From assembly GCA_904397815.1 (NCBI GenBank), contig CAJFOT010000130.1:1-47929 (forward strand): 47,929 bases of DNA, read 5' to 3'. Below the pieces are notes generated by a model. It worked only from the letters and a program-made list of their open reading frames with translations. It did not search any database and was not told the origin of the DNA. This DNA is from Candidatus Paralachnospira sangeri. GTDB taxonomy: Bacteria > Bacillota > Clostridia > Lachnospirales > Lachnospiraceae. Of the stretch, positions 1 through 8,178 are shown piece after piece (within the stretch, counting starts at the first letter, position 1; each line of letters starts with the position of its first letter). The translations under genes were made by a program, and so were the position numbers.

Positions 1-1
1 C

Positions 2-52
2 CGGGAACAGGAGGTAGAAATCTTTTACCGCTTCATCGGCAAAATTGATTGA
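2..52 (+). CDS. C-terminal tail of an upstream gene, possibly a large serine recombinase
   Basis: The window opens inside an open frame that reads REQEVEIFYRFIGKID and stops at 50-52. From family knowledge, a short tail of the form 'I-Y-Y-x-F-I-G' is common at the C terminus of large serine recombinases with a DUF4368 end, but 16 residues cannot prove it. The position is suggestive: only about 25 bases separate this stop from the point where a regulator gene starts abruptly in mid-domain, as expected if a recombinase gene sits at the end of an integrated element. It could equally be the tail of an unrelated gene. Confidence 0.3.
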   Translation, partial: REQEVEIFYRFIGKID

Positions 53-71
53 ATGACACCAATATCTTTAA

Positions 72-677
72 CTATGTGATACCGGAAAATCTTTTCCAGA
101 TGTCAGTCTGCTGGAGAGCCTGTGCCGGGAACTGGATATCAGTGTCAGTGAACTTCTGTCCGGGAAGCGGATTCAGCCGGAACAGTACCAGGAGGAGACA
201 GAAAAGCTGCTGACGGCTTCTATCAGCGGCGGACGGCTGTTTGGTGTACAGATTGTCATTTATATTCTGCAAATCATAGATATTACGATATTTTTCATCC
301 CTTTTCTGGCCAGACAGAACAGGTTTCTGCCGGAGGCAGATTTGCCCAATGTCCTGTGCTGGATTGCTGCCGCGGTGCTCCTGGGGTGTCTTGCCTGGCT
401 GGATAAAGCGATGCCGGGGAGAATGTTCCGGACTTCGAATATCTGGCTGGAGGGGATATTTGCCGGGCTGTATTTTCTGATATATATGAGCCTTGTGATT
501 TTCGGCAGTTTCAGCGGAGGCCTCACATGGGATGCGGTGGATGCGGGAGAGAAAGTTTATGTCTTTTTGATCTGCGCGGTGGGGCTGGCTGCAGGGGTTT
601 CTATCAGGACAGTTTTGGCCAGAAAAAGACGGGCAAATCTTGAGGAACAGGATAAGTTTCAGGAAAACGGGCGTTAG
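72..677 (+). pseudogene. XRE-family regulator with C-terminal membrane domain, 5'-truncated
   Basis: The frame reads CDTGKSFPDVSLLESLCREL and on through ISVSELLSGKRI. This is the end of a Cro/C1-type helix-turn-helix domain as found in Clostridia (usual form W-E-x-G-K-S-x-P-D-x-x-L-L). Roughly four hydrophobic segments follow, at about 255-310, 345-405, 450-510 and 555-610, then a basic tail. The first half of the DNA-binding domain is absent: an in-frame stop lies at 69-71 and no start precedes the homologous part. The protein would have been an XRE regulator with a membrane anchor. The gene looks cut by an insertion rather than by the window edge, since sequence continues upstream. Confidence 0.65.
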
Positions 678-688
678 CCAAAAAAAGG

Positions 689-727
689 AGTCCGGCTCTT
701 CTGTATTTCAGAAGAACCGGACTTTTT
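689..727 (+). terminator. Rho-independent terminator
   Basis: A 15-bp stem (689-703 with 709-723, one mismatch or wobble) with a TATTT loop is followed by five T residues. An A tract precedes the stem, so it can also serve the minus-strand transporter gene that ends at 762. Confidence 0.85.
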
Positions 728-761
728 GCGCAAATAAATGTCTGTCAATCAGAGCTTTCCC

Positions 762-2492
762 TCAGGCATGCCTTGCGGATGCCTTTGTTTTTGCTGGTTT
801 TTTGCTTTTGGCAGAGGAGGCTTTAATCAGCTCCTTGCCGGAGGTTACAACGATGGTCACGCCCAGGATCATCAGCAGCACTGCCACGATCAGCTGCAGG
901 CCTTCCACCATGAATACCCCTGTCCCTGCTGAGAAGGCATTCACCAGAGCGATGAACCGCTGAACCAGGGCGGTAAAGGTAACGATCAGCATGATCACAA
1001 AAGGAGGAACCAGAGTCCGCATTTCTCTGCCTGTCACCTTCAGAAATACACACAGGGTAATCAGAACCAGGGCGCTCAGCAGCTGATTGGCGCTGCCGAA
1101 CAGAGGCCAGATGTTGGAATAGCCCACCTGTGTCAGGATATATCCGAATGCCAGTGTAATCAGAGTGGCGAAATATTTGTTGCACAGCACCTTCCGCCAT
1201 CCCTCGGCATGTTTCATATCATCCACGCTGAACAGCTCCTGGAAGGACATCCGCCCGATCCGGGCCACAGAGTCCAGGGTGGTGAAGGCCAGGGCGGATA
1301 CACACATGGTCATAAAGCTCTGGGCTACAAATACCGGGATGCCGAACATTTCCAGGAATCCTGCCACGCCTGAGGAGAAAATCTGGAAGGGTGTTCCCAC
1401 TGCCGCTGTTCCGTCGGCGCCGGCAGCAGCCCCTGCCACGCACAGGGCGATTACGGCCAGAAGGCTTTCCAGCACCATGGCGCCGTATCCTACCTTCAGC
1501 ATATCCTTCTCGTTGGAAACCGTTTTGGATGAGGTGCCGGAGGACACCAGGCTGTGGAAGCCGGATACCGCTCCGCAGGCTACCGTTACAAACAGGATCG
1601 GGAAGAGGGTTCCCAGGCTGTCATTCCGGAATCCGGTAAATGCCGGCAGGTTCATGGTGGGATGGGCGAAGATCAGGCCCAGCACCGCGCCGATGATCAT
1701 GCCCACAAACATAAAGGTTGACATATAATCCCGGGGCTGCATGACAAACCACATGGGAAGAACCGCAGCCAGGAAGATATAGATGAAGGCGATGTATACC
1801 CACATATCCTTGCCCAGCATAACAGGCAGGTTCATACCGCATACAAATGCCAGAACGGTACATACCAGGCCGAATGCCACCTCTTTCCAGCCGGTGAATC
1901 TTACCTTATGCTGTACCACGCCGAATACGGCGGCGAAGAGGATGAAAAACAGGGAGATGCTTCCTGCCGCACCGTTTACTGCGGCGCTCTCAGACAGGGC
2001 GGTTACGCCGTCTGTCACCACATAAGCGTTAAAGGTGTCAGCCACCATATCGGCAAAGGCGGCCATCACGATCAGGGTAAAGAGCCAGCAGAAGCCCAGG
2101 AACAGCTTCCGGCCGGTTTTCCCGATGTATTTCTCGATGAGAAGGCCCATAGATTTGCCGTCGTTTTTCACGCTGGCATACAGGGCGCCGAAGTCGGTGA
2201 CGGCCCCGAAAAAGATGCCGCCCAGGATGATCCACAGAAGAACCGGCAGCCATCCGAAGGCAGCCGCCTGGATTGCGCCGGTGACAGGGCCTGCGCCGGC
2301 GATGGAGGAAAACTGATGGGCGAAAACGGTCCATCCGTCTGTGGGCACATAGTCCTGCCCGTCATTATGTACAACTGCCGGTGTTTTCGCTGTCGGGTCG
2401 ATGCCCCATTTTTTCGCCAGCCATCGTCCGTAGAGGGCATAGGCCGCGATCAGGCATACAGCGGCGATCAGTACGATTACAAGTGTGTTCAT
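762..2492 (-). CDS. cstA: CstA-family carbon starvation / pyruvate or peptide transporter
   Basis: 576 residues, an integral membrane protein with many hydrophobic segments. It carries CstA-family landmarks: an N-terminal TM followed by YGRWLAKKWGID, the Q-F-S-S-I-A-G-A-G-P-V-x-G stretch near residue 60, the G-G-I-F-F-G-A-V-x-D-F segment near 95, and the S-G-T-S-S-K-x-x region in the middle. Known relatives in enterobacteria (CstA, BtsT) import pyruvate and have been linked to peptide use; the substrate here cannot be read from sequence. The start has a good AAGGAGAG ribosome site eight bases upstream. A basic, Lys/Ala-rich tail ends the protein. The gene stands alone, transcribed from the promoter at 2981-3008 through a T-box leader, so amino-acid supply probably controls it. 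Confidence 0.92.
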   Translation of the reverse strand: MNTLVIVLIAAVCLIAAYALYGRWLAKKWGIDPTAKTPAVVHNDGQDYVPTDGWTVFAHQFSSIAGAGPVTGAIQAAAFGWLPVLLWIILGGIFFGAVTDFGALYASVKNDGKSMGLLIEKYIGKTGRKLFLGFCWLFTLIVMAAFADMVADTFNAYVVTDGVTALSESAAVNGAAGSISLFFILFAAVFGVVQHKVRFTGWKEVAFGLVCTVLAFVCGMNLPVMLGKDMWVYIAFIYIFLAAVLPMWFVMQPRDYMSTFMFVGMIIGAVLGLIFAHPTMNLPAFTGFRNDSLGTLFPILFVTVACGAVSGFHSLVSSGTSSKTVSNEKDMLKVGYGAMVLESLLAVIALCVAGAAAGADGTAAVGTPFQIFSSGVAGFLEMFGIPVFVAQSFMTMCVSALAFTTLDSVARIGRMSFQELFSVDDMKHAEGWRKVLCNKYFATLITLAFGYILTQVGYSNIWPLFGSANQLLSALVLITLCVFLKVTGREMRTLVPPFVIMLIVTFTALVQRFIALVNAFSAGTGVFMVEGLQLIVAVLLMILGVTIVVTSGKELIKASSAKSKKPAKTKASARHA

Positions 2493-2630
2493 GGTTATCC
2501 ACTCTCCTTTATGATGTAAAATGATAAGCTGTGGAATGCTGATTCAGGCATTCCGGAATGAAAGCCAGATACGCATGCAGGAAAAACACGGCAGGAACAA
2601 AGTTTCTCAGGAAATGGTTCCCTGTGAAAT

Positions 2631-2665
2631 AAAAAAACCTCCTGACAGATTGCTCTGCCAGAAGG
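2631..2665 (-). terminator. T-box attenuator terminator
   Basis: The stem 2638-2649 / 2654-2665 has twelve pairs, two of them G-U. The loop is GCAA on the minus strand and a run of seven T follows. It competes with the antiterminator formed around the T-box sequence at 2681-2694. Confidence 0.85.
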
Positions 2666-2975
2666 CGAAGAATATATGCTCCGTGTTACCACTTCTGTTA
2701 CCGGATTATTTCCGGTCTCTCTATCCCGTCGTCCGCCAGTTTCTTTCTCAAATGATGCCATTCTGTACCGGCACAAAAATATTCTGTCGGATTAACAGGT
2801 TTCCTGATAACGGAGGAATTCCGGTCCGGGTTACTAGGTATTGCCATTCGCCCTGACTGCTCGCAGGTGATAGCCGCCCTGACCATGCTGTTCCCTTTCC
2901 ACCATCCGGGAACTCTCTGAAAACATATCTGTCCGGGAAGTCCTGTCCTGTTCGTCGCATTGGCTTTTAAATTCT
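2631..2975 (-). promoter_or_regulatory. T-box leader (tRNA-sensing riboswitch) upstream of cstA
   Basis: On the minus strand the leader carries the T-box signature AAGTGGTAACACGG (2681-2694). An intrinsic terminator at 2631-2665 (12-bp stem with wobbles, GCAA loop, seven T residues) lies just downstream. Upstream is a Stem I with an AGAGAG element and a distal arm closed by GTTCCC/GGGAAC around a GGATGGTG loop. In this class an uncharged cognate tRNA pairs with the T-box bulge and prevents termination. The specifier codon could not be fixed by eye: the stretch GCGAATGGCAATACC near the base of Stem I offers TGG, ATG or GCA. Confidence 0.85.
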
Positions 2976-2980
2976 GTTTT

Positions 2981-3008
2981 ATTATAGCGCAAATCCATAA
3001 AATGTCAA
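2981..3008 (-). promoter_or_regulatory. Sigma-70 type promoter of the T-box/cstA transcript
   Basis: On the minus strand a perfect TTGACA (3003-3008) is separated by 16 bases from a perfect TATAAT (2981-2986). Transcription would start near 2974, just before Stem I of the T-box. Confidence 0.85.
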
Positions 3009-3019
3009 TAAGAAATTTT

Positions 3020-4555
3020 TTACTGTTCTTTTTGTGTGAACTCCCGGATTTTTAATATCAACATCAGAAATATCCGGGATTCATAATTTTCCAGCGTATT
3101 TCCCATAATTTCTTTTATTTTTTCCAGTTTGTACAGCAGTGTATTACGATGCATATATAATTTCCTGGCTGTTTCGGATATATTCATATTGCAGGAAAGC
3201 CATGTTTTTAGTATATAAATATATTGCTGATTCTTTTGGCGGTCAAGTGCTATGAGAGAATGAAGACTTTCAGGGTACAGAGTTTCAGGTTCCATATCTT
3301 TGAGAAGCTGATTGGCCAGATATGGCAATGAATAATTTTCAAAACGAAAATACCAGGAAGAAGGATTTAATCTCATGCCGGTCTGCAGACCTGCCAGCGC
3401 CTGGATGTAATATTGCCGCAATTTTCTAAAATCGTGAAAAATTGTGCTGATGCCGGCTTTCAGCAGATTGTCACGAAGAACCGGAAGAAGTAATTTTAAA
3501 TGGACGTCTCTTGTCGTTTTGGCGGATGTCAGATTTATGATAAAAATAATAGCATCGTCGTGAATCAGATAGCAGTTGCATTGAATGGTTCTGCTGATCG
3601 TGAGGGCAAGAGTTGTGAGCGAGCTTGTATCTTTATCATTTAAAGGCAGCTTGGCGGCGAGACAGAAATAGGCATCCTGAACATTCCAGTCCCATATCTG
3701 AAGCAGCGAGAAAATAGCGGCATCTTTGATAGGCTTTCCCGTCAAAAGACCGGATAGTGTGGTATCGATGAACTGAGAATGGATGTCGTACAATTTGGGA
3801 TTATGTATTAAAGCCTGTCTGATAATGTTTACAAATACTGTCATCAGTGACATATCCCGTTCATCCAGGCGTTTATGTACCTGAAATAAAATGATCCTGC
3901 CTACAGTGGAACCATTGATTATTACATCCTGCATAATAGCCGGAAGAGCCAGATGCTCCCGTGTGATCAGCATAGGTTTTTCTGCGACTGTTGACAGAAT
4001 ATTTTCAATTTTCAGATCTAGCAGCAGATCAGGATGCATATATCCGTTTTCATCTACTTCCGGAAAAGCTTCAGGCAAGGTATATGAGGTGCTGTCATAT
4101 ACCGAGAAAATACAGTTTAAAGTTTTCTGGTTGTAAAACTGCATGGGATTGTGGAAAATATTTAGTGAGATTACGGCAAGCGCTTTCAGCCCCTGCTCTT
4201 TTATGACCGCTGCCTGCAGGCACAATTCCCATTCCATATAGCGGTGAAAGATTTCCTGCACTTTTTCTAATAAATCGATTGGTTTCGTATCTGCTTTAAT
4301 GATCAGATAATTTAATGTCTGTGCCAGTTTATGTTCCGGCTCGCCAATCAAAATAAAAGAACAGCCGGCTGATTTGGAAATAAAGTTATTGATTTTATGC
4401 GCGGGACATATATATAATATTTCTGGTTTTGTTTTTTTATCATCCTGGTATAGCGTTACATACTGGAGTTCCCGCATTTCACTGGGTGTATTTATGTGGG
4501 ACCGCAGGCATAAATTTTCCAGGTCTGATTGTATGATCTGCAGATTAAGATTCAT
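3020..4555 (-). CDS. PucR/CdaR-family transcriptional regulator
   Basis: About 511 residues from the ATG at 4555, which has an AAGGGGGG ribosome site; an upstream in-frame ATG at 4759 has no such site and would overlap the divergent gene. The C terminus (ISETARKLYMHRNTLLYKLE, then the K-E-I-M region) is the helix-turn-helix typical of PucR/CdaR proteins, in which the N-L-x-x-T-A-x-x-L-x-x-H-R-N-T-L pattern is diagnostic. The upstream part resembles the sensing and degenerate GGDEF-like regions of CdaR proteins. The gene is divergent from the MtaA-like gene at 4724, with a 12-bp palindrome between them, so it probably controls that gene. The effector is unknown. Confidence 0.8.
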   Translation of the reverse strand: MNLNLQIIQSDLENLCLRSHINTPSEMRELQYVTLYQDDKKTKPEILYICPAHKINNFISKSAGCSFILIGEPEHKLAQTLNYLIIKADTKPIDLLEKVQEIFHRYMEWELCLQAAVIKEQGLKALAVISLNIFHNPMQFYNQKTLNCIFSVYDSTSYTLPEAFPEVDENGYMHPDLLLDLKIENILSTVAEKPMLITREHLALPAIMQDVIINGSTVGRIILFQVHKRLDERDMSLMTVFVNIIRQALIHNPKLYDIHSQFIDTTLSGLLTGKPIKDAAIFSLLQIWDWNVQDAYFCLAAKLPLNDKDTSSLTTLALTISRTIQCNCYLIHDDAIIFIINLTSAKTTRDVHLKLLLPVLRDNLLKAGISTIFHDFRKLRQYYIQALAGLQTGMRLNPSSWYFRFENYSLPYLANQLLKDMEPETLYPESLHSLIALDRQKNQQYIYILKTWLSCNMNISETARKLYMHRNTLLYKLEKIKEIMGNTLENYESRIFLMLILKIREFTQKEQ

Positions 4556-4616
4556 GTTAATTCCCCCCTTCCTTGTTTCGTATAAAATACCGAATCTTAT
4601 TTGATAACCTATGCTT

Positions 4617-4648
4617 ATTATACATTTTATAACAAAATCATATATGAT
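4617..4648. promoter_or_regulatory. Divergent promoter region with a palindromic operator candidate
   Basis: A perfect 12-bp palindrome, ATCATATATGAT, lies at 4637-4648. On the minus strand a TATAAT box sits at 4617-4622 without a recognisable -35 box, and the palindrome falls about where that -35 would be. This is consistent with an operator for the PucR-type regulator. It is AT-rich, so chance cannot be excluded. Confidence 0.4.
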
Positions 4649-4723
4649 AAAATGAGAATCAGCAAGGGGATATGATCGATTATATTTTTGAGCTTTTTTT
4701 ATGAAATTGAGGGGAGGATTCAT

Positions 4724-5704
4724 ATGACATCGAAAGAAAATACACTGGAAGTTCTGCATTGGGGAAGACCGGAATATGTGCCGCTGGCCTGTGAGAGTAT
4801 CCAGCTGGTAGGTATGATTCCTGGAGATTTTGACGGTCCGATGAAAGGAGGCAGGGATTTATTTGGAATCCCGTGGGTACCGGGCAGGGAGGGCGCTATG
4901 GTAGCGCCGGGCTTTCAAATGTTTGATGACATCTGCCAATGGGATCAATACATAAAACGTCCGGATTTGAGTATTTATGATTTTAACAAATTTGCGGAAA
5001 CAGAATACAAAATGGTTGATTCTTCTGATAAAGTGAGAACGCTTTTTTGCCAGAATGGCCTGTTTATGAAATTAGTAAACAGTATGGGATTTATGGATGG
5101 GCTGATTGCGCTGGCGGAAAATCCGGAAGCCTGTATGGATATGTTTGAGTATCTCACCGGATACGTACTGGATTATATGAAACGGGCGATTGACGCGTAT
5201 CATCCTGATATGGTAACGTACTTTGAAGATATGGCTACGGCCAGTTCATTATTTATTTCTCTTGATACATATCGGAAGGTTTTGAAACCCTTCCATAAAA
5301 AAATTGTGGAATATGTACATTCCCGGGGATTGCTTTTTCAGATGCATATATGCGGAAAATGCGAAGATATCATGGATGATATGGTGGATATTGGAGTTGA
5401 CGCATGGCATAGCGCGCAGATCTCCAATGATTTGGCGAATATACTGCAAAAATATAAGGGAAAACTTGTCGTGGAAGGCGGATGGGATTCACAGGGACCG
5501 CCCAGTTTCCTTACTGCGGGAGAAGCGGATGTCCGCGCTGAGACGCGGCGCTGCCTGGAAATGTATGGTATCTTTCCGGGATTTATCTTATCACCGGTTA
5601 TGTTTAATGAACAGGGAAACAGCGTTCTGGTAGGAGATGAACGATTTGTGTTTATTGAAGACGAGTGGAAAAAGTACAGATATATTTGCCGGAATTATGG
5701 ATGA
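4724..5704 (+). CDS. Uroporphyrinogen decarboxylase-fold (MtaA/CmuA-like) protein
   Basis: About 326 residues from the ATG at 4724, chosen because GGGGAGGA lies directly upstream. The fold is that of URO-D proteins. The motif H208-I-C210-G followed by D-x-M-x-D-x-G-x-D matches the zinc-binding HxC signature of corrinoid-dependent methyltransferases of the MtaA/CmuA/OdmB type, not haem-pathway HemE. Such enzymes move methyl groups between a substrate or corrinoid protein and a thiol or tetrahydrofolate. No corrinoid-binding protein or activator is encoded nearby, so substrate and partner are unknown. It is paired with the divergent PucR regulator, and the same pairing recurs at 45166-47857. 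Confidence 0.75.
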   Translation: MTSKENTLEVLHWGRPEYVPLACESIQLVGMIPGDFDGPMKGGRDLFGIPWVPGREGAMVAPGFQMFDDICQWDQYIKRPDLSIYDFNKFAETEYKMVDSSDKVRTLFCQNGLFMKLVNSMGFMDGLIALAENPEACMDMFEYLTGYVLDYMKRAIDAYHPDMVTYFEDMATASSLFISLDTYRKVLKPFHKKIVEYVHSRGLLFQMHICGKCEDIMDDMVDIGVDAWHSAQISNDLANILQKYKGKLVVEGGWDSQGPPSFLTAGEADVRAETRRCLEMYGIFPGFILSPVMFNEQGNSVLVGDERFVFIEDEWKKYRYICRNYG

Positions 5705-5758
5705 AAAAAGGGATCAGCCGCCGGGGCCATTGGCCCCAGAGCGGCTGATCCCTTTTTT
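5704..5758. terminator. Bidirectional terminator between convergent genes
   Basis: Long GC-rich stem: GGGATCAGCCGC pairs with GCGGCTGATCCC, with an inner GGGGCC/GGCCCC part. A six-A tract precedes it and a six-T tract follows. It serves the plus-strand gene ending at 5704 and the minus-strand gene ending at 5785. Confidence 0.9.
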
Positions 5759-5784
5759 GAGAACCCGTTTGCAGAAGCGGCCTG

Positions 5785-6258
5785 TCAGCCATTCTGCGCA
5801 CAGTTTGCCGCGTCAATTGCCAGAACCAGCATCAGCCCTGCAAGTTCATCTGCGGGGTTAGCGATATGGATGACATAGGTATCACCCCAGTGAAAGGGTT
5901 CTTTTGAGATATGCATGGCGACGCTGCAGCCGGAATAAACGTCATAGTCCCATTCCAGAAAGTCCCCTTCTGCCCGCCAGCCGTTGTAGTCCACATCATA
6001 TTTCGGCTTAAAAAGAGAGAACCGCTTTTCGATCCGCCCCATCTCCACGCCGTTTATCTCGATTTCAAAAACCGGCAGGAGGGACATGATTCGCTCGCGG
6101 ATCAGGCCTACCTCATTCTGCTCCAGATCATACACATGAAGTCTGTGCCCCAGGGAAAGAAACTCGCCTTTTACAAAATATTTTGGGTTTCCTTCCCCGT
6201 CGTACACATCATAGGTATCGCTCCAGGAAAATACCCGCTGTTTGATTAACAGTACCAT
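5785..6258 (-). CDS. LURP-one-related family protein (YxjI-like)
   Basis: 157 residues with an AGGAGGAAG ribosome site before the ATG at 6258. The pattern Y-x-V-Y-D-x-x-G-x-P-x-Y-x-V-K-G near the start, and the alternating short beta strands ending in H-I-x-x-P-A-D-E-L-x-x-L-x-L-V-L-A-I-D, fit the LURP-one/Tubby-like fold found in many Firmicutes as single-domain proteins. No catalytic residues are known for the family; a membrane or lipid-associated role has been proposed for relatives. Nothing in the neighbourhood explains its function, and it may be cotranscribed with the CPBP gene upstream. Confidence 0.75.
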   Translation of the reverse strand: MVLLIKQRVFSWSDTYDVYDGEGNPKYFVKGEFLSLGHRLHVYDLEQNEVGLIRERIMSLLPVFEIEINGVEMGRIEKRFSLFKPKYDVDYNGWRAEGDFLEWDYDVYSGCSVAMHISKEPFHWGDTYVIHIANPADELAGLMLVLAIDAANCAQNG

Positions 6259-6328
6259 AATACTTCCTCCTGTGAAAACTTATATGTAATATGCGGTTTA
6301 GATGTAAACACCATGTCCGTAAATCTGC

Positions 6329-7150
6329 TCAGGGCAGGTCCCTGTCCTTTCGGAACAAATACTGGGCCGGCGCTTTCTGCCGCTGGATCTGCAGCACTGC
6401 CCAGAGGGCGGCAGCGGAGATAGCCAGAAGGATGACAGATGTCAGCAGATTCCCCGGCACCAGGAAAAAGCCGGACAGGTTGATGAAAAAGTGAAGCAGG
6501 ATTCCCGGGAGGACAGAGCGGTACCGCCAGAACAGGTACCCCAGGACCAGCCCCAGCAGGAATGCGTAGGAGCTCTGCACCAGATTCATGTGGGCGGCGC
6601 CGAAGATCGCCGCCTGGAGCAGATTAGCCGCCCAGAAGGGCATGGACTTCCTGGCAACGGAGATGGTCAGCTTCCGGTAAATGATTTCTTCATAGATCGG
6701 CGCGATCACCACCCCTGAGAGGGTGGAGAACAGGGTGGGGTCAACCATGCCGATGTCCTGCAGCCGCTCCTGGTAGGCCTGAAAGACTGCCGGGAATATG
6801 GCGGACATTCCGGTGAGGATCAGGGAGAGGGCGTATTGAATGGTGATCCCCAGGAAAAAGAAAACCGCGACGGTCTGGAAAACAGGGCGGAAGCCTCTGT
6901 CTGTATCGCCATAGATGAGGAAACGGCGGCAGGCCAGCCAGCAGATTGCCGCCGAGATGACGGGACCGGTGAGATAATAGATGGCTTCTGTGAGAGCAAC
7001 CAGCTGATCTGCCGTTCCATGCAGGATACCTGCCGATGCCAGAAAACGGACGGCCAGCACATTGCCGAAACTATAGAGTGTCAGGGCAATCTGTGATAGA
7101 ATAAAAGGGACAAAAATATACAGAATATCAAATAACTTTCTCAATGACAT
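6329..7150 (-). CDS. CPBP-family intramembrane glutamic protease
   Basis: 273 residues, about eight hydrophobic segments. The ATG at 7150 follows GGAGGT. Motif 1 of the CPBP/Abi family, E-E-x-x-x-R, appears as YEEIIYRKLT in the second half. The later conserved part (F-G-A-A-H-M-N, then LLGLVLGYLFWRYRSVLPGI and LLHFFINLSG) supplies the two histidines expected for these membrane proteases. Relatives include Rce1-type proteases and bacteriocin self-immunity proteins; no bacteriocin gene was found beside it. A TATAAT box on the minus strand at 7165-7170 probably drives it, divergent from yaaA. Confidence 0.85.
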   Translation of the reverse strand: MSLRKLFDILYIFVPFILSQIALTLYSFGNVLAVRFLASAGILHGTADQLVALTEAIYYLTGPVISAAICWLACRRFLIYGDTDRGFRPVFQTVAVFFFLGITIQYALSLILTGMSAIFPAVFQAYQERLQDIGMVDPTLFSTLSGVVIAPIYEEIIYRKLTISVARKSMPFWAANLLQAAIFGAAHMNLVQSSYAFLLGLVLGYLFWRYRSVLPGILLHFFINLSGFFLVPGNLLTSVILLAISAAALWAVLQIQRQKAPAQYLFRKDRDLP

Positions 7151-7256
7151 ATACCTCCGGAAACATTATACCATGCCCGCTGGCGTTCTGTACAGCAGGA
7201 TTCTCGGAGGATTGCGGATATGTCATTGGACAGGAGGGGGAAAGGATGGGCCAAAG

Positions 7257-8000
7257 ATGATTGCGATCATATCACCTGCGAAAAATATGCAGATTGTCAG
7301 ACGGGAGGAGCTGTCTCTGGGACAGCCTGCTTTTTATGACGACGCGAAGAAACTGGCAGGAATCCTGAAGGAGTGCCAGCCCTATGAGCTGGAGGAACTG
7401 ATGCATGTAAATCCCCGGCTGGCGGTTCAGGCATTTCTGGATTATCAGAACTGGGAGAACGGTAGGGAGCTGACGGCGACGCTGCTGGCTTATCACGGCC
7501 TCCAGTACCGGAACATTCAGCCGGAGGATTTTACGGCAGAGGATTTTCGGGCGGCGGATGAGCGTCTGCGGATCATCAGCGGCCTGTACGGGGTGCTCCG
7601 CCCCACAGACGGCATCATGCCCTACCGGCTGGAAATGCAGTATCCGCTGCCGATTCCGGAGAAGACCCTGTACTGCTACTGGGGCAGCCGGATCTATGAG
7701 AACCTTTTTGCCTCCCGCCGGCCTGTGATTAACCTGGCCTCCGGGGAATACGCGAAGACTGTGGAGAGGTATCTCCGCCCGGGAGACCGGATGATCGAAT
7801 GCCGGTTCTGCCGTTGGAAAAACGGAAAGCTGAAAACCGTGGCAACCTCGGCGAAGATGGCCAGAGGCAGGATGGTTCGATTCATCATAAAGGAACGGCT
7901 GACAGAACCGGAGCAGCTGAAGGATTTTCAGTGGGACGGTTATGGGTATGCGCCGGAGCGGTCAGGAGAAAACTGTTATGTTTTTGTGGCGGAGGAATAA
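7257..8000 (+). CDS. yaaA: Peroxide stress protein YaaA (UPF0246 family)
   Basis: About 247 residues from the ATG at 7257. This start is preferred over an upstream one at 7173 because YaaA proteins begin M-x-x-x-I-S-P-A-K, seen here as MIAIISPAKNMQ. Further family marks are the D-F-x-x-A-x-x-R-L-x-I-I-S-G-L-Y-G-V-L-R-P region in the middle and the Y-R-L-E-M segment after it, and the late basic stretch with ARGRMVRFII. In E. coli YaaA lowers damage from peroxide by limiting free iron. A purine-rich GGAGGGGGAAAGG lies upstream, slightly far for an optimal ribosome site. The gene is divergent from the CPBP protease gene. Confidence 0.88.
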   Translation: MIAIISPAKNMQIVRREELSLGQPAFYDDAKKLAGILKECQPYELEELMHVNPRLAVQAFLDYQNWENGRELTATLLAYHGLQYRNIQPEDFTAEDFRAADERLRIISGLYGVLRPTDGIMPYRLEMQYPLPIPEKTLYCYWGSRIYENLFASRRPVINLASGEYAKTVERYLRPGDRMIECRFCRWKNGKLKTVATSAKMARGRMVRFIIKERLTEPEQLKDFQWDGYGYAPERSGENCYVFVAEE

Positions 8001-8094
8001 AGGCGCCTGTGCGGCTGTATCTGCGGGGGATACATGCCGTCTTGCGGCAGCAGCGGTTTTGTAGTAAAATAATTTGCAGTAAAATATGGCAAAA

Positions 8095-8110
8095 GACAAA
8101 TTTATTTGTC
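8095..8110. repeat. Short inverted repeat upstream of the sigma-like gene
   Basis: GACAAAT and ATTTGTC flank a two-base centre, within the 178-base gap before the gene at 8179. It may be an operator, but no partner regulator is evident. Confidence 0.3.
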
Positions 8111-8178
8111 GTTTACTATTGTTAAGACAGTCACGGCAGAGCATTGGATTGTAAAAGAAATGGAGACGAAAGGGCATT

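Noticed and set aside
4724-5704. HemE (haem synthesis) as identity of the URO-D genes
   Set aside because: The H-x-C-G metal motif and the lack of neighbouring haem genes point to the methyltransferase branch.
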